Positions 1 to 7,023 of a stretch of 64,000 nucleotides of DNA are shown piece by piece (the first letter of the stretch is position 1; each line of letters opens with the position of its first letter). Both the position numbers and the translations under genes were made by a program. The DNA is from Laceyella sacchari. GTDB lineage: Bacteria; Bacillota; Bacilli; Thermoactinomycetales; Thermoactinomycetaceae. Location of the stretch: positions 248,001 to 312,000 of the forward strand of contig NZ_SMDD01000001.1 in assembly GCF_004343255.1 (NCBI RefSeq), written 5' to 3'. Below the pieces are notes generated by a model. That model did no database searches, was not told where the DNA came from, and saw nothing but the letters and a program-made list of their open reading frames with translations.

Positions 1-853
1 AATTTGGCAGGGAGGAATGAGCTTGGATGCATTCGTATGTGGTGCCATTGAAGGTGACGATATCGCCCACTTTGTAATCGTGGTACGCTTTCCAATCTGT
101 TTTAACGGAATCGGTCGGTTTTTTCTCAGGGGTATTTGTATTAGGTGGTATGGGTGGTTGCTGAGTTGTGTCCTTTTTTTCGTCGGGTTTGTTCGTTTGA
201 TCTTTGTGGTTGTCTTGGGTGCCGTTGTTATTCAAATTTACATCAATGACTTGATAAAAAGCATTCGACGTGTCGGCGATTTCCCAAACACCGAGGATCA
301 AGTGATAACCGCTGTGGTCAGTCGGCACATTGCATTTGTGTTCTTCGATGGCAGAGGGGCGTTTGCCACCGAAGTCATGCGTACAAAACAATTCGAGATT
401 GGCTCGGGTTAAGCCCATTTCAGGCTTCCAGCCCTTTTTGGTGATGTAGTATTTCCAATTTGACGTGGCGTGTGCTGCGGTCAGCATCCATTTGAAGGTT
501 TGTTCGCCACCATTTAAGTTGACTTTTGTCCAGCGATCCGGCGCTTGAACGTCCAGCTCTGCAAAATCTCCCCGGACACCGCCGCTGGCGATTTTGTTGT
601 CTGCCGGCCCGCCGTTCGGGAATCCTTTTGGCGCTTCGATGCTTTGCGGCTCATATTGGATTTGGCCGCAATTGACGTTTTGGCCCTGTTTGCACAGATA
701 AGAACGGCTGGCAGGTGCCTCGATATAACCGTGAGCAAAGGTGCTTTCAGCAAACAAAAGCATCCCGGCTCCGGTTAGCAAAAGTATTCCAAACGCCGTA
801 AGGAGTTGCGAACCTCTGCACAACAGTTTTTTTCTAATTGGTTGCTGCGCCAT
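1..853 (-). CDS. AA10 lytic polysaccharide monooxygenase (chitin-binding protein) with C-terminal CBM5/12-like module, partial
   Basis: Secreted copper enzyme expected to cleave chitin (or cellulose) chains oxidatively. Reading leftward from the ATG at 853, preceded by GGGAGG, a basic and hydrophobic signal peptide ends ...STFA, and the next residue is His (about residue 41, HGYIEAPASR). That is the mature N-terminal His of the copper 'histidine brace'. The second brace His is in the WMLTAAHATSNW stretch (about residue 128). The catalytic domain is followed by a Thr/Pro/Lys-rich linker and then a WKAYHDYKVGDIVTFNGTTYEC stretch, typical of CBM5/12 chitin-binding modules. The window edge cuts the gene inside this module. 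It is divergent from a GH64 glucanase, so both probably serve degradation of fungal walls or chitin. Substrate preference cannot be read from sequence. Confidence 0.93.
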   Translation of the reverse strand, partial: MAQQPIRKKLLCRGSQLLTAFGILLLTGAGMLLFAESTFAHGYIEAPASRSYLCKQGQNVNCGQIQYEPQSIEAPKGFPNGGPADNKIASGGVRGDFAELDVQAPDRWTKVNLNGGEQTFKWMLTAAHATSNWKYYITKKGWKPEMGLTRANLELFCTHDFGGKRPSAIEEHKCNVPTDHSGYHLILGVWEIADTSNAFYQVIDVNLNNNGTQDNHKDQTNKPDEKKDTTQQPPIPPNTNTPEKKPTDSVKTDWKAYHDYKVGDIVTFNGTTYECIQAHSSLPN

Positions 854-1194
854 GATTACTGCCTCCCAACAATCTTGAAAGATATGATTTTGAAATAAGG
901 AAAATATATCATAAAAAGATTTTGTTATAAATATTCTAAATCAAATTTTTGTGAAGAAACCATTAAAAATTAAAATGGTGTTTTGGCATAATTGGCGAGA
1001 ATGACAAAAAAATGCAGATTATCGTCGGCAAAAATTGTAAAACGATCACTTTTTTATTGATATTTAAAAAGAAATTATTGACTAACTATTTGGAATATCA
1101 TATTATTTTTTTACTGATTCATGGTTATTCGCATCTATGCGTTTAATCATGGATGAAGCATTTCTTCAAGGAGAATCACAAGGAGGTCAAGTGG
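854..1194. promoter_or_regulatory. Divergent intergenic region with a sigma-A-like promoter for the GH64 gene
   Basis: An AT-rich 341-bp spacer between two divergent secreted-enzyme genes. A good vegetative promoter facing right is visible: TTGACT at 1078-1083, a 17-bp spacer, and TATTAT at 1101-1106, leaving a leader of roughly 70 nt before the AAGGAGG ribosome site at 1180-1186. No equally clear promoter was found for the leftward LPMO gene, and no operator palindrome stood out. Confidence 0.55.
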
Positions 1195-2262
1195 ATGTTC
1201 AAAAAGAGATTCCTCTCGCTCTGTTTGGGTCTCGCTTTGCTAGGAATGAGTTTGTCCATCACTTCCCCTACGTCAGCCGCATCTCCTTCAGTCGGATCGA
1301 TTCCGGCGTCTTCCATTCCTGCTCCGACTGGCAATGGCGTCATGACAGTGAAAGTGATGAATGGAACCAATGGTGCTTATAGTGACGATCAAATTTATTG
1401 GGGTGTCATTGGTATTGATCCGGCCACAGGCCGTTGGAGCTATTTGGACTTGAATGGCTATCTGCATCCAATCTCCACTGCATTGAACGACGCCCCTGGG
1501 CATTTGACGAAAAATGGCGTGAACTATGCCAACATTTATCACAGAGTGAGTGATGCCGAGTGGGTCAGCCTGCCGAAAATCACTTCTGGTAGAATGTTTC
1601 TTTGCGTAGGATCGCCGTGTTACATCAAAACATATGACAACGGCTTTGCTGGACCGGACTTCAACAACCCCACTGATCCCAACTTAGATGTTTTCTTGGA
1701 TTTTGTAGAGTTTACAGTGGATGATGCCGGCTATCATGGCAATACCACTCGTGTGGACGGATTTGGATTCCCTATTCAACACAGATTGGTGAATAAAGCA
1801 GGAAACTATGACAGAACAGTCGGTGAACTTGAGTCGGAGACCCGTGCAGGCTTATTTAGCAAATATGTGAATGAAGTGCCTTCAGAATTCAAATCGTTAG
1901 CCTCATTGCAAGCTCCTTATCGCATTGTTGCCCCCATTTACGGACCTTTTGCTCCTGGACGTGAACATAGCAATTACTTCGCCAGTGTCACTTCTATACC
2001 GACCCAGGATATTTTCCGCTGTATTGGTGCAGCTGCCGATCCTCGGACTTGCGCCAATCTGAACCGCAATGGCTACGATGACCAGTGGAACGGGCCGCAA
2101 AACCCCGCAAATCCCGCTCCCGCTAACCATTATGCGGCTTTTTGGCATAATCACAGCATCGACCGTTTGGCTTACGGATTCCCCTATGACGATGTAAATA
2201 ATCAAGCTGCGTATCTGGAAGTCGGCGATCCCAAAGGGTTGATCATCCGGGTTGCGTGGTAA
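1195..2262 (+). CDS. Secreted GH64 endo-1,3-beta-glucanase (laminaripentaose-producing type)
   Basis: Predicted extracellular beta-1,3-glucan hydrolase. The start is taken at ATG 1195 because AAGGAGG sits just upstream and a signal peptide (MFKKRFLSLCLGLALLG ... TSAA) follows at once; an in-frame ATG at 1153 lacks these. The remainder is one GH64 domain of about 330 residues. The two acidic catalytic residues known in the family (Glu and Asp 16 residues apart in Streptomyces laminaripentaose-producing enzyme) are matched by the Glu of DFVEFTVDD (about residue 172) and the Asp of RVDGFGFP (about 188), also exactly 16 apart. No extra carbohydrate-binding module is present. It is monocistronic with its own terminator. 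Confidence 0.9.
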   Translation: MFKKRFLSLCLGLALLGMSLSITSPTSAASPSVGSIPASSIPAPTGNGVMTVKVMNGTNGAYSDDQIYWGVIGIDPATGRWSYLDLNGYLHPISTALNDAPGHLTKNGVNYANIYHRVSDAEWVSLPKITSGRMFLCVGSPCYIKTYDNGFAGPDFNNPTDPNLDVFLDFVEFTVDDAGYHGNTTRVDGFGFPIQHRLVNKAGNYDRTVGELESETRAGLFSKYVNEVPSEFKSLASLQAPYRIVAPIYGPFAPGREHSNYFASVTSIPTQDIFRCIGAAADPRTCANLNRNGYDDQWNGPQNPANPAPANHYAAFWHNHSIDRLAYGFPYDDVNNQAAYLEVGDPKGLIIRVAW

Positions 2263-2287
2263 GTTGCACAGAATTGTTTAACAGAAG

Positions 2288-2322
2288 CCATCCTTTTCCC
2301 GTTGGGAGAAGGGTGGTTTTTT
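2288..2322 (+). terminator. Rho-independent terminator of the GH64 gene
   Basis: Stem CCATCCTTTTCCC / GGGAGAAGGGTGG with a 3-nt loop and a following run of six T, 25 bp after the stop codon. Confidence 0.8.
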
Positions 2323-2353
2323 CTTGGGGACGATAGTGGGGTAGGATGTTTTT

Positions 2354-2995
2354 TTATCGCGGAGGAACCACTCGGGCGTAAAAAATATTATAACCCATGT
2401 CAATGGAGATCTCTTCCCACTCCGACATCACATCCGGATTGTGCCACTCGCTGTGAAGAAAATCATCCGTCTGTTCTAACACTTCCCAGCCTGACTCGGC
2501 GAACGCTTCCATGGAGAAGTCATAAAAGCCGGTATGATCCGTTTTGAAGATGAGATCCCCGTGGTTGGATAACAGATCGTGATAAATCTTTAAAAAGCGA
2601 GGATGGGTCAATCGTTTTTTGACGTGTACCTTTTCTTCCCACGGTGTGCTGAAGTTTAAGTAGAAGCGGTTTACCTGTCCCGGTGTGAAAATTTGTGGCA
2701 ATTGTGCGATATCCATCCATATGTAACGCAGGTTGCTGTACGGTGTGATCTTTCTGTGTCGTAGGGCTTGGAATAGGTGTTCCGGTTTTTTCTCGATGCC
2801 GATCCAGTTGGTTTTGGGGTGTTTCCGGGCGGATTGGGTTAAAAATCGTCCCTTTCCCGTGCCCAAGTCCACATGAAGGGGGCGGTTCGGATGGGCGAAC
2901 AAAGCGCGAACCTCGCCTTTGCTGAGGGTTTGTCCCTGTTTGTAAGGGGTGGTGACCAACACCGGATCGGCCAAAGGGTTTTTGGAGAATGTCAT
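2354..2995 (-). CDS. trmB: tRNA (guanine-N7-)-methyltransferase TrmB
   Basis: Class I SAM-dependent methyltransferase forming 7-methylguanosine at position 46 of tRNA. The 213-residue length is normal for the family. The SAM-binding motif appears as HVDLGTGKGRFL (about residues 40-52), followed by the family's NWIGIEKK segment. The substrate-side NFSTPWEEKVHVKKRLTHPRFL segment corresponds to the TrmB signature (usually NFPDPWPKKRHxKRRL...F). Here Asp-Pro is replaced by Ser-Thr, a mild deviation. The C-terminal FKTDHTGFYDFS part is also typical. It is a stand-alone gene convergent with the GH64 gene. Confidence 0.93.
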   Translation of the reverse strand: MTFSKNPLADPVLVTTPYKQGQTLSKGEVRALFAHPNRPLHVDLGTGKGRFLTQSARKHPKTNWIGIEKKPEHLFQALRHRKITPYSNLRYIWMDIAQLPQIFTPGQVNRFYLNFSTPWEEKVHVKKRLTHPRFLKIYHDLLSNHGDLIFKTDHTGFYDFSMEAFAESGWEVLEQTDDFLHSEWHNPDVMSEWEEISIDMGYNIFYARVVPPR

Positions 2996-3322
2996 ACGGT
3001 TTTATCACTCTTCCCATAAATTTTACCAGTGATAAGCTTTGGCAAGTTCTGAAGGATAGCAACGCGCTTGACTGCTGATAACGGAGCAGATGCGTGAGGT
3101 GGCGCGAAATTGAACTGGGTTTGGAGAATGAAGGCATAAGTTTGGCCTGCGAGCAGTCCATTCTTTTTATCGAATGTTCCACCGCAGGCACTTTTTTTTT
3201 TTTTTGTTATGTTTGTTTGCTGAAAAAAGACAAGAAACGATTGCTGAAACGATTTGCTACATCTTCATACTCACTGAAGGAACGTGCGCATTTCAACAGA
3301 ATCACGGCTGTGCTGTTGTGAT
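2996..3322. other. Gene-free spacer with a 14-T homopolymer and a small inverted repeat
   Basis: No convincing coding frame. A run of 14 T occupies 3192-3205. A GAATCAC / GTGATTC inverted repeat (3299-3305 / 3318-3324) overlaps the stop of the next leftward gene and may serve as a weak terminator for it. Confidence 0.4.
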
Positions 3323-4123
3323 TCAGGGGTTTTTCTGTCCAAAGACCTTGGGCCAGGTGACATGGTTGTAGATGATGAGATTGATCGCCGTTACTAACGC
3401 GACCAATACGGTAAAGAGGGCGACCATCCAATTCCGTGTGGTGTACTTCATATCGTGATCGGCCTTTTGCATATCCTTTTGGGCCTTGTCCATGTCCACA
3501 TGGGCCTTTTGGATGTCCACATCGGTCTTTTGGATATCCCGTTGGCCTTTGGCAGTGTCTACTGCGGCCTTGTTGGTCTCCTCCACCGTCTTCTTGAGCG
3601 TCAGAATTTTGCTCTGAAGCTCGACGAGTTTGGTTACCTCATCTACTTCGCAGTTGCCCAAGTGCTGAAGCATCAGCTCGGTGATCTGCTCGACGGAGTT
3701 GCACTGACCAATTCCTCTGAAAAACGCTTCGTAGTCAGAGAGCTTTTTTCCAGAGGTTGGCTTGGCTGCAGTTGAAGCGTTCGCACCACTGGCACCAGGT
3801 TTCGGAGCGAGGCTGTTCCCAATTGAAATGAACGCTTGGGAAAGCTTGCTCATGATCTCGGGCAGTTGCTTGTCCTGTTCCGAGATTTGAGCACGAACGT
3901 CTCCAAGCAGCTTGGTCAGCTGCTGGAGCCCATCGCCAGACTCCTTGGACAACTTTTGCACCTGTGCCGAGAGATGTTGGGTCGATTTAACGACCTCGTC
4001 CAACTTTTGTTGAACATCTTCGGCTTTGGCAGTGTCTTGGACAAGGCGTTGGAGAGTCTCGACGATTCTCGCAACGTCAGCAGAAATGTTGGTTCCTTCA
4101 GGATTGGTAGATTGGTGATTCAT
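3323..4123 (-). CDS. Coiled-coil protein with C-terminal membrane anchor, function unknown
   Basis: Not assigned to a known family. The 266-residue protein begins with a long polar coiled-coil-forming region (about 1-100), then an Ala/Gly/Pro-rich break (SLAPKPGASGANAS). A short folded-looking segment follows (LSDYEAFFRGIGQCNSVEQ ... NCEVDE), then a second helix. A near-heptad repeat (DIQKTDV, DIQKAHV, DMDKAQK, DMQKADH) comes next, leading into one transmembrane helix (about 230-252: WMVALFTVLVALVTAINLII) and a short tail. It would sit in the membrane with a long helical domain on one side. No Shine-Dalgarno motif is visible before the ATG (upstream reads GCAGCCACCATCAAC), which is unusual here. 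Transcribed alone, divergent from the next gene. Confidence 0.6.
   Translation of the reverse strand: MNHQSTNPEGTNISADVARIVETLQRLVQDTAKAEDVQQKLDEVVKSTQHLSAQVQKLSKESGDGLQQLTKLLGDVRAQISEQDKQLPEIMSKLSQAFISIGNSLAPKPGASGANASTAAKPTSGKKLSDYEAFFRGIGQCNSVEQITELMLQHLGNCEVDEVTKLVELQSKILTLKKTVEETNKAAVDTAKGQRDIQKTDVDIQKAHVDMDKAQKDMQKADHDMKYTTRNWMVALFTVLVALVTAINLIIYNHVTWPKVFGQKNP
3460..3543 (-). repeat. Four tandem 21-bp units encoding a heptad repeat
   Basis: Units at 3460-3480, 3481-3501, 3502-3522 and 3523-3543 are imperfect copies of a GGCCTTTTGGATGTCCACAT-like 21-mer. In the gene they encode the D-hydrophobic-x-K-A-x-x heptads just before the membrane helix, suggesting growth by tandem duplication. 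Confidence 0.75.
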
Positions 4124-4440
4124 GTTGATGGTGGCTGCGTGAAAAGCTGAGATGATGTGATAGATTGGGTTGCGGTGTTTTGACTGGAACGGATTGACGC
4201 GTCTGCAGATGTGAAAGCTAGTGTTTGGACACTTGTATTATAAATGATAAAATGCATATAGTAAATTGATTTATAATATTCGGAGGAAAAAATTTTTTCT
4301 CTTATCCGCTGGTTGAGGATGGGGTGCATTGAAGAAATGACAACAGGTTGTCAATAACGATCGAATTATTCCCTATTGAAAAAATATTATAATGAATATT
4401 AATTGGTAAGAAACTCTAGATGAAAGAAAGGAGGAGCCTT
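4124..4440. promoter_or_regulatory. Divergent promoter region with a 7-2-7 inverted repeat
   Basis: A 317-bp AT-rich spacer between divergent genes. TGACAAC-AG-GTTGTCA (4338-4353) is a perfect 7-bp inverted repeat with a 2-bp centre and looks like a repressor site. A TATAAT hexamer (4388-4393) lies 33 bp downstream, but no good -35 was found at the right distance. Confidence 0.4.
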
Positions 4441-5508
4441 GTGAGGAATAAGGCACCACAGGAAACAGCGTTCTCCTCCTTGAAGGGGTTTGATACGTCC
4501 CAAAAAGGTGCAGGCCATCTTATCAAAGAAACGAGTAAAAAATCGGCTCCTTTCTCCGGATTGGACGTGATAGGAAAGGTGGGGGAAGGATTGGCGGCGA
4601 TCCCACTGAAACCCGTGTTGATTGGTGCAGTGGCTATCGCAGTTGTGGCTGGTGGAGGGTATTTTGCCATGCAGTGGAAGAGTGCCAGTCAACAAGCAGC
4701 AAGGGCGCCTGAATCGCAAACACCACCTAAGCCGGTCATCGCCCAAAACCGACAGTTTCACCCGAAGCTCTGGGTGTACAGAATGGGGATCGAGACGGGA
4801 GCGCAGGGGAAGTTGACGGCAGTAAGTGAACCGGAAAAAACAAAAGACATGAAAGATACAACCCCAGTGGAGGGAGGCGAGAAATCCGCAGCTGAACAGA
4901 CCGACTCGATGGTCGCGAACAAGGCAAAAACGACAGCGGAGGCGCCAAGCCGCGACCAAGCAGAAAGAAGAACGCAACCGGCAGGGACAAGCAGTGCGAC
5001 GGTGGCAAAAGCTTCAACGGTGCAAAAGCCTGCCACTAATGCTTCCAAGCGGCTCATCGGGGTAAACGTGTTGAAAAACAGCGGGTTTGAAAATGGTCTT
5101 ACGAACTGGCTCAGTTGGAATCCTGCGGGCCAAGGGCCGATTCACGCCATTGCCACGGATTATCCCTATAAGGGCAAGGGCGATTTGGTACATTGGTCTG
5201 ACCGTGCTTACCAACATAAAACATATCAAATAATCACTAATTTGCCGGATGGAACGTATGTTGCACGTGTGTGGGTGCGCTCTGGCGGCGGGCAAAGAAA
5301 ATTGACCTTGGAGGTGACCCGTCACAATCATGGTGAAGGGTCCGTGGTAACCGACATTGGAAGAAATGCCTTGCCCGACAAGTGGAAACAGATGACCTCC
5401 CCCAAAATCAAGGTGCGGGGTGGTACGGTACATGTCGGGGTATATTCCGACGCTCAAGCCGGTAATTGGGCCGACTTTGACAACTTGGAGTTTGTACGTG
5501 TGGAGTGA
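4441..5508 (+). CDS. Single-pass membrane protein with C-terminal carbohydrate-binding-like (galactose-binding-fold) domain
   Basis: The start is placed at GTG 4441 because AAAGGAGG (4427-4434) lies 6 nt upstream; an in-frame ATG at 4420 would put that ribosome site inside the gene. The roughly 355-residue product has a short cytoplasmic part, one membrane helix (about 58-77, VLIGAVAIAVVAGGGYFAM) and a long low-complexity Lys/Glu/Ala/Thr stalk. It ends in a beta-sandwich-like domain of about 145 residues: NVLKNSGFENG, YPYKGKGDLVHWSD, LPDGTYVARVWVRSGGGQ, GVYSDAQAGNWADFDNL. This pattern resembles the modules attached to secreted galactanases (CBM61/CBM35-like folds). No catalytic domain is present. 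A clear paralogue lies at 39399-40178 beside the secretion-system genes. Confidence 0.7.
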   Translation: MRNKAPQETAFSSLKGFDTSQKGAGHLIKETSKKSAPFSGLDVIGKVGEGLAAIPLKPVLIGAVAIAVVAGGGYFAMQWKSASQQAARAPESQTPPKPVIAQNRQFHPKLWVYRMGIETGAQGKLTAVSEPEKTKDMKDTTPVEGGEKSAAEQTDSMVANKAKTTAEAPSRDQAERRTQPAGTSSATVAKASTVQKPATNASKRLIGVNVLKNSGFENGLTNWLSWNPAGQGPIHAIATDYPYKGKGDLVHWSDRAYQHKTYQIITNLPDGTYVARVWVRSGGGQRKLTLEVTRHNHGEGSVVTDIGRNALPDKWKQMTSPKIKVRGGTVHVGVYSDAQAGNWADFDNLEFVRVE

Positions 5509-5550
5509 TTTCACTACAAGCGAAGGTGGCCCGTCATGTGGATGGGAATG

Positions 5551-5597
5551 AAACGCTTAATTAATCTTTGAGAAAGATTCATTAGGCGTTTTTTATT
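5551..5597 (+). terminator. Rho-independent terminator
   Basis: Stem AAACGC-TTAAT-AATCTTT / AAAGATT-CATTA-GGCGTTT, with small mismatches, followed by TTTTATTTAT. It ends the preceding membrane-protein gene. Confidence 0.75.
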
Positions 5598-5703
5598 TAT
5601 TGGCAAGGAGGTGCTGGACAAGGCAGGAAAAAGAAGATGCCGGAGTCGGCGCCGACACATGCAAAGCCTGTTATTTGCTATCAAAGAATAAGGAGTGGCG
5701 CAA

Positions 5704-5959
5704 GTGGCCTACATCAAAGCGGAGGCAGTTTTGCCAGAAAAGCTGTTTCAGAAATTCAAAAGTATGTTCAGGGAGAAATGATTTATATCCCTAAACCGAA
5801 ACATGCCCATGAAAAATGGGGTGTTCGCTCAAGGGAGAGAAAGTGGATTGACGATAGAAACTCTGCGATGCATTTGCAAACGGGAGGACAGTAGAATAGT
5901 TGGCTGAGGAGCACCATCTCGCCGTTAAAACAGTCGAAAAAATTGTTTATGCAAAATAG
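5704..5959 (+). pseudogene. Decayed CD3324-family helix-turn-helix protein
   Basis: Three reading frames have to be joined to recover one protein. GTG 5704 gives VAYIKAEAVLPEKLFQ, and a shifted frame gives SEIQKYVQGEMIYIPKPK then HEKWGVRSRERKWIDDRN. After a second shift FANGRTVE, an internal TAG, then LAEEHHLAVKTVEKIVYAK and stop at 5959. The order matches small CD3324-type proteins (EVLP.EL, EIQKYVQG..IYIP, WG..SG.R..L..RN, then a helix-turn-helix with TVEELA). Two frameshifts and a nonsense codon make it non-functional. An AAGGAG site remains upstream, and a GCACTGG/CCAGTGC hairpin (5968-5990) follows. Confidence 0.8.
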
Positions 5960-6110
5960 TTGCCACTGCACTGGTTCGATGAGCCAGTGCGGTTTGCTGT
6001 GCGGAGTTTGTTTAAAAGTTGTTTTCGCCATATGAGATCATTCCCAAATCATTTAACCTGAAAGTGGGATGGTGCTAACCATGCAAAGCACCAAATGAGA
6101 AGGGATGGGG

Positions 6111-6261
6111 ATGAAAATGGTTAAAACAGGCATTTTATCCGTGCTTGGTTCTCTTTATTATGAGGTGCGCGGAACAGGACCTGTATTGTTGATGATCCAT
6201 GGCGGGGGAGGGGGCTGATAAGCTTTATGCTGTCACCCCCGCAATAATCTCTATTGAATAA
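6111..6261 (+). pseudogene. Truncated alpha/beta-hydrolase N-terminus
   Basis: ATG 6111 encodes MKMVKTGILSVLGSLYYEVR followed by GTGPVLLMIHGGGG, the start of an alpha/beta-hydrolase with the HGGGG oxyanion-hole loop. A one-base frameshift in the G-run gives an immediate TGA. In the neighbouring frame the expected continuation ADKLYAVTP can still be read, after which similarity stops (about 6237). The rest of the enzyme is absent, and AT-rich DNA of the restriction-modification island begins here. Confidence 0.75.
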
Positions 6262-6354
6262 GTAGTAACAAACAGTTTTTTCTGATTACTAAACATGGTA
6301 TATGTTATATAATCATAGACGATATAAAGAGATTACAAACTTGGAGGAAGAAAC

Positions 6355-7023
6355 ATGACAGATATTAAACAATTAACTCTAGATTTACTAAAAATGGAAG
6401 CTAAAGAATTTTGTAATTATCAACAGAATAATAATATTCCTAAACTATATGGAGTTAATGATGGGAAGGCTATAGGTACGCATATTGAGCAAGGGTTTAA
6501 AAAATATTTAAAAGAAAAGTATGTGTTTGAAGATGGTAATTCTGCTAAAGGAATTGACCTGCCAGGTTTAGAAATAAATACAGACATTAAGGTTACATCA
6601 ATTAAACAACCACAATCCTCAAGTCCATTTAAATCAGCTAGAGAAAAGATTTATGGTTTAGGATATAACCTGTTGCTATTTGTCTATGAGAAGACAGATG
6701 ATCATGAGACTAAAACTGCCAACTTTAAATTTGTAAGTTGTGCATTTATTAGTAAAGAGCGAACAGCAGATTATCAAACAACAAAATCAATTTCAGACAT
6801 ACTAAAGAATAATGGCACAAAAGAGGATCTAATAGCCTTTTTTGAAGACAGAAACTTGCCAGGGGATGAAATTGTATATAATATGTTAGCTGATGAAATT
6901 CTAAAGTCTCCACCTTTACAAGGTTACTTGACTATTTCTAATGCTTTACAATGGAGACTACAGTATCAAAGAATTGTAAATATGGATCCAAATAGTGTGG
7001 AAGGAATTGATAAGATTGTATGA
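6355..7023 (+). CDS. Type II restriction endonuclease (PD-(D/E)XK-like)
   Basis: Assigned as the nuclease of a restriction-modification pair from its position directly before and overlapping a DNA adenine methyltransferase, and from a PD-(D/E)XK-like core. The segment GIDLPGLEINTDIKVTS (about residues 66-82) offers the acidic residues and the D-x-K motif of a nuclease active site, followed by a helix and the strand YNLLLFVYEK. Length 222 residues. Good GGAGG ribosome site 9 nt before the ATG. Codon use is strongly AT-biased, unlike the neighbours, indicating horizontal acquisition. I cannot name the recognition sequence. No controller (C) protein gene is visible. Confidence 0.7.
   Translation: MTDIKQLTLDLLKMEAKEFCNYQQNNNIPKLYGVNDGKAIGTHIEQGFKKYLKEKYVFEDGNSAKGIDLPGLEINTDIKVTSIKQPQSSSPFKSAREKIYGLGYNLLLFVYEKTDDHETKTANFKFVSCAFISKERTADYQTTKSISDILKNNGTKEDLIAFFEDRNLPGDEIVYNMLADEILKSPPLQGYLTISNALQWRLQYQRIVNMDPNSVEGIDKIV

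Noticed and set aside
2520-3191. Minus-strand frame overlapping trmB in another phase
   Set aside because: It is the shadow of trmB codons; the TrmB frame has clear family motifs and the alternative has none.
3192-3205. Run of 14 T, considered as a phase-variable tract
   Set aside because: Not inside or at the promoter spacing of any supported gene; it may also be a sequencing-sensitive tract.
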